Positions 55,287-64,000 of a DNA stretch of 64,000 nt are shown here, in pieces. The stretch spans positions 496,001 to 560,000 of the forward strand of contig NZ_CAJHAF010000001.1 of NCBI RefSeq assembly GCF_904846315.1, given 5' to 3'. The position numbers were made by a program, and so were the translations under genes. Below the pieces are notes generated by a model. That model saw only the letters and a list, made by a program, of their open reading frames with translations, was not told where the DNA came from and did no database searches. Positions within the stretch are counted from its first letter, which is position 1; each line of letters begins with the position of its first letter. The DNA is from Psychrobacter jeotgali. GTDB lineage: Bacteria; Pseudomonadota; Gammaproteobacteria; Pseudomonadales; Moraxellaceae.

Positions 55287-55898
55287 TTAAATCTTAATTA
55301 ATACATTAAACCACTGGTTATCTCTATCTTTTCTTTGATCTAAAGTTAGCCAAGTCGTATCTTTAATTCTACTATCTAAGTGCAGTTTAATATCTTGCCA
55401 GCGCTTTTCATTCATATCACAAAAAAAGCGCTCATTATCAACGCGCTCACCATCGCCATATTTAAATGACATATAAAAAACGCCCCCCTTTTTTAGCATC
55501 ATTAATAAAGTATTTATCAAAGTAGATAACTCATTAAAAGGGACGTGTAATAAAGACGCACATGCCCAAATCCCGTTGAACTTGTTTTGCCAATCCTTTT
55601 TTACTAAATCATTAAAGCTGCAGCACTGCCAATCAATATCTTTTATATGATGAGATTCTGCCCGATCAATCAATTGCTGGCTGCCATCAATGGCGCTTAC
55701 CCGATATCCTAGACTGGCAAAATATGCCGCATCACGCCCAGAGCCGCAGCCTAAATCTAAAATATACGAGTCATCAGAGTTTGATAAGCTATTTATAAAG
55801 GGACGATATAACGCGTCCATATCAACATGGATAGTTTGCTCAATAAAGTCATGAGCATGTTCATTGTAAAAATCTAGCGTATTGGACTGAGTATTCAT
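55287..55898 (-). CDS. Class I SAM-dependent methyltransferase
   Basis: 203 residues. Motif I ILDLGCGSGRDAAYFASLGY, motif II VSAIDGSQQLI, and GIWACASLLHVPFNEL. It resembles small-molecule (UbiE/TehB-like) methyltransferases rather than DNA methyltransferases: no DPPY/NPPF. It begins 1 nt after the end of the HNH gene, so the pair is one operon. Confidence 0.82.
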   Translation of the reverse strand: MNTQSNTLDFYNEHAHDFIEQTIHVDMDALYRPFINSLSNSDDSYILDLGCGSGRDAAYFASLGYRVSAIDGSQQLIDRAESHHIKDIDWQCCSFNDLVKKDWQNKFNGIWACASLLHVPFNELSTLINTLLMMLKKGGVFYMSFKYGDGERVDNERFFCDMNEKRWQDIKLHLDSRIKDTTWLTLDQRKDRDNQWFNVLIKI

Positions 55899-55899
55899 A

Positions 55900-56973
55900 C
55901 TAAAATAACGGACTGGCTTTTGGCGTAGGTTGCCAATTATGAATTAATCGTTCTTTTGAAAAGTTAAAAGACTTTTGCAAAAAGTACTGCCGCGCGCGCT
56001 CGTTTTTACCCGTTTGCATGATTAACGTTTCACGTAGTGGATGATGACTGTTAATCAGGTATTCATTGCGCGTATGCAAACGTTGCAATAATTGTAGCGC
56101 AGGCACTTGCGCAAACTTGCCGTGCTCGCCGCGATTGCAATCCGTGCAAGATAATACCAAGTTCCAAACGCCATCGACATTCACCGGACGGCAGCAACCG
56201 GCATTTGCTACTTGTGGCTTTAGCGTATGCGGAAAAAAATGATCCACGTCAGCAAGCATAGTGTCATGAGAGGCAATACTGATAGGCGTAAAGCAATAAA
56301 AACAACGGCTTTTTTGATAGCCATTTAACGCGCCGCGAGAGCTTGTAATATCGGTACGCCGATAGCTAGCATCTTTAGTAAAGAGCTGTTTTGTCGCGTC
56401 ATCGTATTCGACGCTTAACAAGTTTTTATTCATATTGAGCGCCCACGCTTTTTCAACCAAATTCCAGCGCGCCTCTGTCTCTTGATTGAGGTTATCAGCA
56501 GAATTATCAAACACATAAAATAGCTTGAATAGATTGTCGGTTAAGCGAATACCTTTATTATGTTTGCGCTCATCGATAAAAAAATGCTCATCAATCACAT
56601 CAAAAAAACGCTCATTCACCGCTTTGGTATTGACCACATGAAACGCGTCCAATACATTTCTAAAACCTTTTTTTCGAGTAATATCTATTAAATCAGTTTT
56701 ACTGATTAATCCATTATTAAAGTTTAAGCACGCTTCAAGAAATGTACTGCTTTTAACTGTAATTTGTTTAGGGCTGTGCTTGAGATGTTCACAAAGATGT
56801 AAAGCATTTGGTAGCGCTAAGTCTTCTAATGAAATTAAATCAGAGTCCCTTTCTAAACTGATATCAATCAGGCTTTTTGCGAGGGCAAACTTATAGGAGG
56901 CGGTATTTTTGCCAAATAGGATAATGGCGCGCCAGTAGTTCTCTAGTGTCGGTTCGACATCGATAAAGTTCAT
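55900..56973 (-). CDS. HNH endonuclease domain protein
   Basis: 357 residues. A helical N-terminal half without recognisable motifs (to about residue 190) and a C-terminal HNH nuclease: zinc-type CFYC, LADVDHFFPHTL with the catalytic His, and NLVLSCTDCNRGEHGKF. HNH nucleases of this layout cut DNA (or RNA) and are frequent in defence islands. Directly followed by a methyltransferase and divergent from the topoisomerase operon. Confidence 0.85.
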   Translation of the reverse strand: MNFIDVEPTLENYWRAIILFGKNTASYKFALAKSLIDISLERDSDLISLEDLALPNALHLCEHLKHSPKQITVKSSTFLEACLNFNNGLISKTDLIDITRKKGFRNVLDAFHVVNTKAVNERFFDVIDEHFFIDERKHNKGIRLTDNLFKLFYVFDNSADNLNQETEARWNLVEKAWALNMNKNLLSVEYDDATKQLFTKDASYRRTDITSSRGALNGYQKSRCFYCFTPISIASHDTMLADVDHFFPHTLKPQVANAGCCRPVNVDGVWNLVLSCTDCNRGEHGKFAQVPALQLLQRLHTRNEYLINSHHPLRETLIMQTGKNERARQYFLQKSFNFSKERLIHNWQPTPKASPLF

Positions 56974-57352
56974 AAGCTATTCCATAAACTGTATACTGAC
57001 TAGATATTTTGTCAAAAATAGTTTACTATTTTTTATAAAAATTTAGTATAACACTGGCATTTAATTTCTAGCAGTATTTGTTCTTATAATAATCGATGTT
57101 TAAGCAGGCAGATAGCAGATATATGCTGTAATACATGTAGTAGTTAACTTTATATTTTGTAAGTAATCAAAAGTTTATACTCTAAAAAGCAGCATTTATC
57201 AAGTTAATTGTCATCATAAGTTGAATTAATTGATGCATAAGGTACTTAACGCTTACTTATAAAAAGGGCTATTAAGATAGTAACTTTGTTTATATTCAAT
57301 AGTTATTTCTCAAAAAAAAGAAGAAGGCTTGATAGTATCACAGCGTAAAATA
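56974..57352. other. Divergent intergenic region, HNH gene / helicase-topoisomerase operon
   Basis: A 379-base, very AT-rich region that must hold both promoters. No CAAGCTTG site, no CRISPR repeat and no other gene seen. Confidence 0.45.
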
Positions 57353-59134
57353 ATGACCCAAATTCAGTTAAAGAAAAACCATAAAGGTACTTTTTGCGCT
57401 GATATTGTAGTAGATGGTCAAGAGCTTTGCGCCTATCTGTCCAATAAAGTAATTGAAGGCGGCGGGCTCTATACTGCTCCTTTAGAAGGTAGTCACTATT
57501 GGGCCAGTATTAATATAAGTAGTCGTGGACTCTATATTAATCAGTTATTGCCTTTGTCTCAATACAATAAGCGATCGTCAGAGCTTGAGTACCTCTGTTA
57601 TTGTCAACGGCTCGAAGATGGTCGTATTCATTTGCTAGTAGAGCAAAGTAATGAATCTATTATTTTGTCTAGAAGCTCAGTATATTCTTGGCTATATCGA
57701 ATATTTTACAACAGCTTCGTTGTAGTGACTTTTTCTTATAAAAACGAGCATAAAGGTGACGGGCTTGTCATCCAGCAGTGGCATACTAAAGATCCTGAAC
57801 CTGATTTTATTAATAACGGCATCGTTACCAACATCCGTAAGAAAAATGACGATTCAGATTTTTATTTAGCTGATTATTATGTCAATGAAAAAGCATTTTT
57901 ACCTGTGACGTTACCTAAGTTTTTAATCAAAAAACTAGGTATCGACAGCGTTACTAAGCAAGCCGTACTGCCCGCCAGTATCACATTTAATGAAGAGCGC
58001 GAAGCCAGAGTCAGCTTGCTTGTGAGTCCTGAGCGATTATTAGAACTTCACAATCAGCCAATGGCAAGCCTAGTTTTTGTCCAAACTGAACTGATAAAAA
58101 AAGAGGGCAAAATATATAAGTTATACAGGTTTGTCACGCCATGGGTTAGGGGCATTAGTTTGAATGTGAATGCTTGGCAGTCGGATCTTGAACACTTTAT
58201 TAAAGACGTGTCGACCCTACAAGCAGAAGACACGATTAAAGTGCATTTAACTTACGATGTGAACGAAGAATGGTGTAACTTCAAACTGCCGATTGCTACC
58301 CAAGATGAGTATAACGAGCATTTTCGTTGTATAGCAATGAAAACTGTAAAAGATGAAAATATGGCATTGTTTGAAACTACAGAACCTCCTTATATTAGGG
58401 TACTGGTAGATAGAGGCGAGCTTGTAAAGAAAGGAATTTATGCGATTCATTCGGGTGTTGAATTTGACTTACATATCAAACGAGAAGAGTCGAAAAAACC
58501 TTGGCAAATTAAAGATATCGATAAAGGTTTATTTGCAGGTATAGACAGTGATAAAGCGTATAGAGCGGATTGTAGGGTTGTCAATACTTGGAGCCGATAT
58601 GATAACTATCCTGATTACGTAATGAAGATTGAGCGCAGTCAAAAAAACTACGCGTTCAAAAACCATGCTATTGCTTCGGTACGTAGCAAACATGTAGACC
58701 TAGCGCTCATTATTCCTAAGTCGCTATTGATAGTGCGGGGTTTTCGTACGCTAGATATTGGTAAAAAGCTATCGGTAGCTTTTAAAGAAATCACTTTTCC
58801 GGTATTCACCACCGAGGCCGTTCGCATATTTTGCGTCGATTATTTGCAAGATAGCGAAGAAAATCAACATAGTATTGGTGCTGGTAGCAGTGTTGTTGTA
58901 TTGGCCGAGTATAGCGGACAGCTACCTGATCATATCGGCAACAAACCCCCGTATAAAGCTACGCCTAAATATAGTTTTGTTGTTATAGACAGTGACGATA
59001 GCGCTGAGTTTATTGATTGGGATCATCTAATGAGTCAAGTTAGTGAGCCAGAAAAATATCGTTATAAGATACGTATTGAAGCCTCGAAGTGGGGAGTTAC
59101 AGTCAAAGAACTTATTTCAGCGAGTACAAAATGA
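57353..59134 (+). CDS. Unknown 593-aa protein, first gene of helicase-topoisomerase operon
   Basis: 593 residues from the ATG at 57353; a TTG at 57329 is too close to an AGAAGG site, and the ATG itself lacks a strong one, so the start is uncertain. No recognisable motif. The sequence is rich in beta-strand patterns, with two or three similar stretches (GIVTNIRKKNDDSDFYLADYY and CRVVNTWSRYDNYPDYVMKI) that could be small OB-like or cold-shock-like beta barrels. Its stop overlaps the next start (ATGA), so the products are made in step and likely form a complex. Confidence 0.6.
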   Translation: MTQIQLKKNHKGTFCADIVVDGQELCAYLSNKVIEGGGLYTAPLEGSHYWASINISSRGLYINQLLPLSQYNKRSSELEYLCYCQRLEDGRIHLLVEQSNESIILSRSSVYSWLYRIFYNSFVVVTFSYKNEHKGDGLVIQQWHTKDPEPDFINNGIVTNIRKKNDDSDFYLADYYVNEKAFLPVTLPKFLIKKLGIDSVTKQAVLPASITFNEEREARVSLLVSPERLLELHNQPMASLVFVQTELIKKEGKIYKLYRFVTPWVRGISLNVNAWQSDLEHFIKDVSTLQAEDTIKVHLTYDVNEEWCNFKLPIATQDEYNEHFRCIAMKTVKDENMALFETTEPPYIRVLVDRGELVKKGIYAIHSGVEFDLHIKREESKKPWQIKDIDKGLFAGIDSDKAYRADCRVVNTWSRYDNYPDYVMKIERSQKNYAFKNHAIASVRSKHVDLALIIPKSLLIVRGFRTLDIGKKLSVAFKEITFPVFTTEAVRIFCVDYLQDSEENQHSIGAGSSVVVLAEYSGQLPDHIGNKPPYKATPKYSFVVIDSDDSAEFIDWDHLMSQVSEPEKYRYKIRIEASKWGVTVKELISASTK

Positions 59135-62100
59135 GTCAAACGCTACCAGTATTTTATGAACAAATGAGTTTTGATTCGATGAGGAAGCTGTATGATCTTG
59201 CGCGTATACCGCTTCCTTTTCCAAACGATATCGAGTCTTGGGCGGAGATGCTTAACCAACCATTCGATCTAAAAAACCTAGCGTCGGCTCATTCAGATCA
59301 AGAGTATTATGTGCTGTTAGAGTTTGTTAAACGTGGAGCAAAAAAAGGCTACGTGGTATTGGCCATTCCAGTCACCATTGATATACCTGAGAGTGGGCAG
59401 GCTAGCATTTATTTATTACCAAGCATTACTAAGACAATTACCCTAAACGCCGAGTACTATTTAGGCGAGCATAATCAAGATACCCCCGAAATTCAGTTAA
59501 ATGATACGTCCTTATCTTATAAAAGTTTGTCATATTCGCTACAAGTAGGAACATCACAAACTTGGTTTCATCAGGCGTGCCGGTATCTATATGCAAGCTG
59601 TCAAGTTGACTCCCTACGAGAATTGCAAGAAAAAATACGACAGCAGCTTAAAGGTCAAGAGATAAAAGCGAAGCTGTCTTTAGTCGAAAAGCCGAATAAT
59701 AAATCCAAACACAGTTTGCTTAAATTATATGAAGGTCTACTGTCTGACGGTGCTAGTGCGTATCAACAAACGCCTTTACCTAAGCTATTGAGTGTTTATG
59801 ATGCACCTTCTAAAACGAATCAAAATAAGGCATTTAAATGTCGTACAGCCGATTTATATAAGAATTTTTTAAACACTGCAAGAGGCAAGTATGATCCTGA
59901 TATACCCTATTTGCTCGGTCATATGGACACTCAAAAGGGAGGCACAGATGATAACAATGACCCAGTTACTCGGTTTAATAACCGTGAGTTATTCCCTTTA
60001 GACAATACTCAGCGGCATGCTTCATTAGCAGCTGCCTATTTAGATAAGAACTATTCACATAATAGTGATTATGGGCGAGTACTGGCGGTTAATGGACCAC
60101 CGGGTAGTGGTAAGACCTCAATGCTCAAAGCAGTGGTTGCGCATTATGTAGTAAAAGCGGCGCTGCTAAAAGAGCCATGTCCTATCATTGTAGCCAGCGG
60201 CGCAACCAATCAATCGGTAAAAAATGTCACCTCAGCCTTTCCTGATGTGGTACAAGATGATAATGATGAGTGGCTACTTGAGTATCAGCGATGGATTCCA
60301 CATTGCCCAACTTACGGTAGTTTTTTCGCTTCACAAAATGCTGAAGGTAAGTTAAGCCATAAAGAAAAAGAGCAGATTCCAATCTTGGTTATTGCTGGCA
60401 AAGACAAGCCTTATAATTTTGGATGGAAAGGTGTAGGGGAACGCCTTAACGCTTTGTATGCCAATGATGAGTTGGCCGTTTATTACTTAAAAAAGGCTAA
60501 GGTATTTTTTAATCAAAGAGGCTTATCAGAACCAACTAATATTCAGCAAGTCGTTGATGGTCTGCATCATTTATTGTCTTATACTTATCTTGAGATGGCA
60601 GATGCACTGCACAATGCTAAAGCGCAACTTTTTTCAGACAATGCTGATTTAGATAAAGTATTTCCGCTGCATCAAGAAGAACATCATCTGTCAGCCCTTA
60701 AGAGCACCCGTGAAGACTTAATAAAACTTTATAAACATGATGACGTAAAGGTTTATGAAAAAGTATGCCGTGAAATAATAAGCGATGAAGCTATTAAGCC
60801 TGAGTATTATCCACTTGTATTGCGTAAAGCAGCGCTGAACTTGTTAATTGAGCAATGCATTGACTTAGAGTATCGCACCCAAATGTTTCATTTAGCAGCA
60901 CGTTATTGGGAAGGTCAATTTATTATTGATCAAGCCTCTAATTTACACTTTTCTCGTACCGAAGATAACATAATCGCTGGTTTAAGACGGGTATGTATGA
61001 TTACACCTGTGATTATATCAACCGTCAATCGCTTACCAAGCTTACTAAAAATTACAAGCTACCCACCCGGCGCAATGCAAAGAGACTATGCGTATGGTGG
61101 CATTGATTTGCTCATCACTGATGAGTCGGGTCAAGCGCCCATTATGAGTGCACTGCCTGTAGCGGCGTTGACCAAGCGGTTAATCTCTGTGGGTGATGTT
61201 TTGCAATTGGCACCTGTAATTGATACGCAAAAAGATGTTTCAGCCTTTGATGAGTATCTGATTTGGTTAAAATATGGCTATTCATCAAAGCAGATTGCTG
61301 TTTTATTTAAGCAGCAACTATCGGTATCGCATGGTAGTTTTTTGCACGTGGTACAAGAGAGCTCTAGTTTAAACTATCAAGGCAAAGGTTTTATGCTTCG
61401 TGGGCACTATCGCTGTTATCGAAATATTATCGATTATTGCAATCGATTGGTATATGAAGAAAAGCTATTTTATATTCCACCGTTAGATAAAGACCGTAAA
61501 GACGAAGGATTGCCGGCGATGGCTTATGTAGAGTCAACAGGGTCTTCTAGCAAAGGGGGCGGTGGTTCTTCTAAGCAAAATAAAGATGAAGCTGAAATGA
61601 TTGCGCAGCTAGTGTTAGAGAACTATAAACAGTGGCAAGAGTTATTGAAAGATGACGACAAAGTTCCACGCCTGCAGGATATGCTGGCTATTATTACCCC
61701 ATTTAATAAGCAGCCAGATTGCATACAAGATGCCTTAGTGACTGAGAATAGTGCCCAAGGTAAGGTTATTCCAGAACAAGAGATTGCAGAAACCATTATC
61801 AATACCATTCATACGCTGCAAGGTGCCGAAAAAGATATTATTATCTACTCTGGCGTACAATCTCATGATGATAGCGAAACCTTATTTTTTGAAGATCAGC
61901 CTTACCTTTTAAATGTGGCAGTCTCTCGTGCCAAACAGTCATTTATTGCCTTTTTGTCACCGACACTATATAAATTGAACAGTCCTGAAGTTATTGGAAA
62001 CAAAAACTTTCAAACAACTAATTCCATACATTACCTAGGCTGGTATATGGCAAATTATGGCGTGCGACTTTTCCCAAACTATCTATTTATCGTGGAAGCT

Positions 62101-62949
62101 CCGGGTAAGGTCAAATCGCTTAAAAATATTTTGAAAAGTGACTATATTGTGTATGCCACCGGGGGTGCTATTACTAATATGGATCTTGAAGATGCTTCAT
62201 TTGAGACAGCAGGGCAACAGTTGCGGCCTCAGTATCAACTTACGTCCAATGGAGAAAAAACACTTAAGAAGATTTTGACAGAAGGGTCACGTGTCCAAAA
62301 AATCTATTTGGCTACGGATGATGATAACGTTGGTGAGACCATCGCTTGGCATTTACGTCACCATACAAAACAAAGAGAACCACAGCTTATCGAGAAAATT
62401 GAGCGAGTAGCGCTACGATCGATTACTGAAGAAGGGGTCAAAGAGGCTATAAGTAATTCAAGAGAAATTAGTAAGCCCCAAGTAACTGCCGAGATAGCTC
62501 GTCAAATTATAGATCGCTGGCTAGCGCAGTACATGATGCAGCTTCTATCAGAGAAATTGCCGAATGATCATGTCGGCAAAAAAGGCATGGGACGTGTCAA
62601 AGCGGTGATATTGGATTTGATAGCGAAGCATGAAGAAAGCGTAAAGCGTCGCAAATCAAGTGCCTTGAAAGTAAAGCTAACCGTCAATAATCGACAAGTA
62701 AGTGGGTACATACAGAATGTGCCCAAAGATTATTTGGAAAAGGTAGCAAGGCATATTAATAGTATGGGCGAGCCTATTGATGGAGATAGTCAAAAATATA
62801 GGCTGGTAGATGTACAAACTGAAGAGGTAAGTTGTGAGCCTTTTAATCGCTCAACCTTGGATGTGATGTCATTAGCTTGGCAGCGTTATGGTATAAAACC
62901 GGCAGCAACCATGCGTATATTACAACGCTTGTATGAAGGGAATATATAA
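59131..62949 (+). CDS. SF1 (UPF1/Dna2-like) helicase fused to a topoisomerase IA Toprim half
   Basis: 1272 residues from the ATG at 59131. Helicase part: Walker A VNGPPGSGKTSML (about 322-330), Walker B TDESGQAP (D664-E665), motif III GDVLQLAPV, motif V IHTLQGAEKD and motif VI LNVAVSRAKQSF. From about residue 985 it continues as topoisomerase IA: FIVEAPGKVKSL (E989), LATDDDNVGETIAWHL (D1063, D1065), GMGRVKAVILDLIAKHEE, and PFNRSTLDV ... TMRILQRLYEGN, where the ORF ends, just before the active-site Tyr. The acidic residue E115 of E. coli TopA is Val (V1067). A helicase-topoisomerase fusion resembles reverse gyrase in concept but uses a different helicase family. Confidence 0.88.
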   Translation: MSQTLPVFYEQMSFDSMRKLYDLARIPLPFPNDIESWAEMLNQPFDLKNLASAHSDQEYYVLLEFVKRGAKKGYVVLAIPVTIDIPESGQASIYLLPSITKTITLNAEYYLGEHNQDTPEIQLNDTSLSYKSLSYSLQVGTSQTWFHQACRYLYASCQVDSLRELQEKIRQQLKGQEIKAKLSLVEKPNNKSKHSLLKLYEGLLSDGASAYQQTPLPKLLSVYDAPSKTNQNKAFKCRTADLYKNFLNTARGKYDPDIPYLLGHMDTQKGGTDDNNDPVTRFNNRELFPLDNTQRHASLAAAYLDKNYSHNSDYGRVLAVNGPPGSGKTSMLKAVVAHYVVKAALLKEPCPIIVASGATNQSVKNVTSAFPDVVQDDNDEWLLEYQRWIPHCPTYGSFFASQNAEGKLSHKEKEQIPILVIAGKDKPYNFGWKGVGERLNALYANDELAVYYLKKAKVFFNQRGLSEPTNIQQVVDGLHHLLSYTYLEMADALHNAKAQLFSDNADLDKVFPLHQEEHHLSALKSTREDLIKLYKHDDVKVYEKVCREIISDEAIKPEYYPLVLRKAALNLLIEQCIDLEYRTQMFHLAARYWEGQFIIDQASNLHFSRTEDNIIAGLRRVCMITPVIISTVNRLPSLLKITSYPPGAMQRDYAYGGIDLLITDESGQAPIMSALPVAALTKRLISVGDVLQLAPVIDTQKDVSAFDEYLIWLKYGYSSKQIAVLFKQQLSVSHGSFLHVVQESSSLNYQGKGFMLRGHYRCYRNIIDYCNRLVYEEKLFYIPPLDKDRKDEGLPAMAYVESTGSSSKGGGGSSKQNKDEAEMIAQLVLENYKQWQELLKDDDKVPRLQDMLAIITPFNKQPDCIQDALVTENSAQGKVIPEQEIAETIINTIHTLQGAEKDIIIYSGVQSHDDSETLFFEDQPYLLNVAVSRAKQSFIAFLSPTLYKLNSPEVIGNKNFQTTNSIHYLGWYMANYGVRLFPNYLFIVEAPGKVKSLKNILKSDYIVYATGGAITNMDLEDASFETAGQQLRPQYQLTSNGEKTLKKILTEGSRVQKIYLATDDDNVGETIAWHLRHHTKQREPQLIEKIERVALRSITEEGVKEAISNSREISKPQVTAEIARQIIDRWLAQYMMQLLSEKLPNDHVGKKGMGRVKAVILDLIAKHEESVKRRKSSALKVKLTVNNRQVSGYIQNVPKDYLEKVARHINSMGEPIDGDSQKYRLVDVQTEEVSCEPFNRSTLDVMSLAWQRYGIKPAATMRILQRLYEGNI

Positions 62950-62958
62950 GGAAGTTAT

Positions 62959-63801
62959 ATGACAAATAGTGCCCATGATAATATCTCAATTATCGATAAA
63001 GATGCCCTTGAACACATTCATGATAGTGATATGCGCAAAATATATCAGTTGATTGAAGATATGCAGGCAAGTGAGAAGCTGGGGGCTGCCCATTTAATAC
63101 AGCAAAAAATACAGTTAGATATGCCAAAAGACGACAGTGATTTGTTCATATATCTACAAAGCAACATGGTAATGAATGAGGGCTGGCTAGCCGGACCATT
63201 AGGAGCGTTTTTCGATGTTGAGCAATCAAGCTGTCTTACACATGAGGATATTAAAGCGATAGAAAATGGCGACTTTCAAATACAAATAGATTTATTTGAT
63301 GAGGCGGAGACTTTATCCTTAACTAAACTTTTGCAGCAGATGGATGTTTTTGAGGCAGGTCGCCCTTCAACAGTAGCAGGCATCATCGAGGATTTGATGC
63401 AAAAAAGCGAGCTGATTGACATATCATTAGAAGGCGATGCCGTTAAAATGACACCGCAAGGATATGAGGTTCACCAAGTGCTTCAAACTCATTTAGCGAA
63501 AATTGCAAACGTAGAGTGGAATAGCCAGTTTGTGTCCCATCTATCACAAATTGAAATAGGGGAGTGCGATGCTGACTCTGTTATTTTTGAGGTGCTTAAA
63601 ACTTTGTACGGCGAAGAAGAAGCCGAATCCTTAAAGCAGCTAAGTTGGACAGATCCCGATGTGTTGTATGAGCTGCAAACCGCATCTCAAAGTATGGGCA
63701 TAATATCAAAGGGCTCAGACAGCAACCCTAAGAAAAGTGAAGACGATAGGCAGAATAAGTCTCGGCAAAATTATGATCATGATTATAGCCATGGATTATA
63801 A
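62959..63801 (+). CDS. Topoisomerase IA C-terminal core half as a separate protein
   Basis: 280 residues, starting 9 nt after the helicase-Toprim stop with AAGGAAG just upstream. It aligns with the part of TopA that follows the active site: DSDMRKIYQLIEDMQAS (TopA L-x-x-x-Q-x-x-LY-x-LI), then LSLTKLLQQMDVFEAGRPST (G134-R135-P136-S137-T138, the TopA GRPSTYA motif), VKMTPQGYEVHQVL and VEWNSQFVSHLSQIEIGECD. The last ~50 residues are polar and low-complexity. Without the Tyr it cannot cut DNA alone; it should assemble with the neighbouring products. Confidence 0.82.
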   Translation: MTNSAHDNISIIDKDALEHIHDSDMRKIYQLIEDMQASEKLGAAHLIQQKIQLDMPKDDSDLFIYLQSNMVMNEGWLAGPLGAFFDVEQSSCLTHEDIKAIENGDFQIQIDLFDEAETLSLTKLLQQMDVFEAGRPSTVAGIIEDLMQKSELIDISLEGDAVKMTPQGYEVHQVLQTHLAKIANVEWNSQFVSHLSQIEIGECDADSVIFEVLKTLYGEEEAESLKQLSWTDPDVLYELQTASQSMGIISKGSDSNPKKSEDDRQNKSRQNYDHDYSHGL

Positions 63802-63804
63802 GCT

Positions 63805-64000
63805 ATGGGATATATTACCTATCCACGAACTAGTGGCTCAGCCAAAGATATTAAGCGTGCTGAGCATGTATTGTTATTGATTGAACGATTACTACAACAC
63901 TTTAATCCTAGTGATTTAAATTTATTACTATCTTTGGTATCTCGCATAGGGTGGGGGAATCTACCAGCGGCCCTGCGTGCCCGATTATTGCGACTGCTTT
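63805..64000 (+). CDS. ORF beginning with the topoisomerase IA active-site tyrosine motif, 3' end outside window
   Basis: The frame opens with an ATG 3 nt after the preceding stop and stays open to the window edge (65 codons). It begins MGYITYPRTSGSAKD; GxITYxRTxS is the topoisomerase IA motif holding the nucleophilic Tyr and following Arg. This is exactly the segment missing after LYEGN of the helicase-Toprim protein. The following residues (HVLLLIERLLQHFNPSDLN...) do not look like TopA domain III, so the gene may carry something else as well. It is in the same frame as the preceding gene, separated by one TAA and one codon. Confidence 0.7.
   Translation, partial: MGYITYPRTSGSAKDIKRAEHVLLLIERLLQHFNPSDLNLLLSLVSRIGWGNLPAALRARLLRLL

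Larger units (their letters stand above)
25818..64000. mobile_element. Integrated genomic island (left end to beyond the window)
   Basis: Bounded on the left by the tRNA-Gly att remnant and entered by three overlapping recombinase-module genes (26216-32358). Cargo includes a type III-B CRISPR-Cas locus with three arrays (about 32.4-52.8 kb) and nucleic-acid enzymes including a helicase-topoisomerase operon (57-64 kb). The recombinase genes are visibly more AT-rich than the bet genes. The right boundary is not in the window, and the cargo could have arrived in more than one step. Confidence 0.65.

Noticed and set aside
59131..64000. Frameshift or sequencing error breaking one normal topoisomerase
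   Set aside because: The pieces are in the order 1-3-2 relative to TopA, and each has its own start within 3-9 nt of the previous stop; an indel cannot create this.

Overview
The window looks like a gammaproteobacterial chromosome of the Moraxellaceae, most likely Psychrobacter. I infer this from the moderately AT-rich sequence, the betIBA-betT choline locus, the torECAD-moeA locus and the general gene style; no rRNA or other marker gene is present to settle it.

Positions 1-25,800 are ordinary core or flexible chromosome. There is the 3' end of a CitE-like lyase, a crotonase-fold enzyme, glycerate 2-kinase and a serpin lipoprotein. A cytochrome c maturation pair (dsbE, ccmI) precedes a TMAO respiration operon (torE, torC, torA, torD) and moeA. 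Next come a flavin monooxygenase, arfB, a GST, a TehB-like methyltransferase, an orphan NADAR-type antitoxin homologue, a frameshifted DUF3817 gene, DUF1244 and a peroxiredoxin. The stretch ends with a TetR regulator, betB, betA and betT for choline uptake and oxidation to glycine betaine.

At 25,818 the sequence changes character. A 46-bp 3' half of tRNA-Gly(GCC), still followed on the minus strand by its terminator, marks one end of an integrated island that runs past the right edge of the window. Just inside are three overlapping genes (184, 804 and 1062 aa) including one clear tyrosine recombinase and a second with a modified active site. They resemble a mobile 'recombinase trio' (the gamma-mobile-trio islands come to mind).

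The first cargo (about 32,400-52,800) is a type III-B CRISPR-Cas locus. It has three short arrays sharing one repeat and one leader, cmr1-cmr6 with a Cas10/Cmr2 that has no HD nuclease domain but an intact GGDD cyclase motif, cas6, a CARF-winged-helix protein, a Card1/Can2-type CARF nuclease, and Csx16. It also has genes I cannot match to a known family: two paralogous pairs of small coiled-coil proteins (one soluble, one with an N-terminal membrane helix), and a TPR-SDR-Gfo/Idh three-gene unit. A palindrome with core CAAGCTTG recurs upstream of at least seven of these transcription units, mostly 70-115 bp before the start codon, which suggests one shared regulator; the CARF-winged-helix protein is the obvious candidate. 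No cas1 or cas2 is present.

The second cargo (about 53,000-64,000) holds a WG-repeat exported protein, a shortened GHKL ATPase, an HNH nuclease-methyltransferase pair, and, divergently, a tightly coupled operon: a 593-aa protein of unknown function, an SF1 helicase fused to a topoisomerase IA Toprim half, a 280-aa protein matching the C-terminal part of topoisomerase IA, and a third ORF starting with the topoisomerase active-site tyrosine motif. The type IA topoisomerase therefore appears split into three genes in a permuted order. This and the CAAGCTTG-linked CRISPR accessory genes are the two best candidates for an undescribed system.
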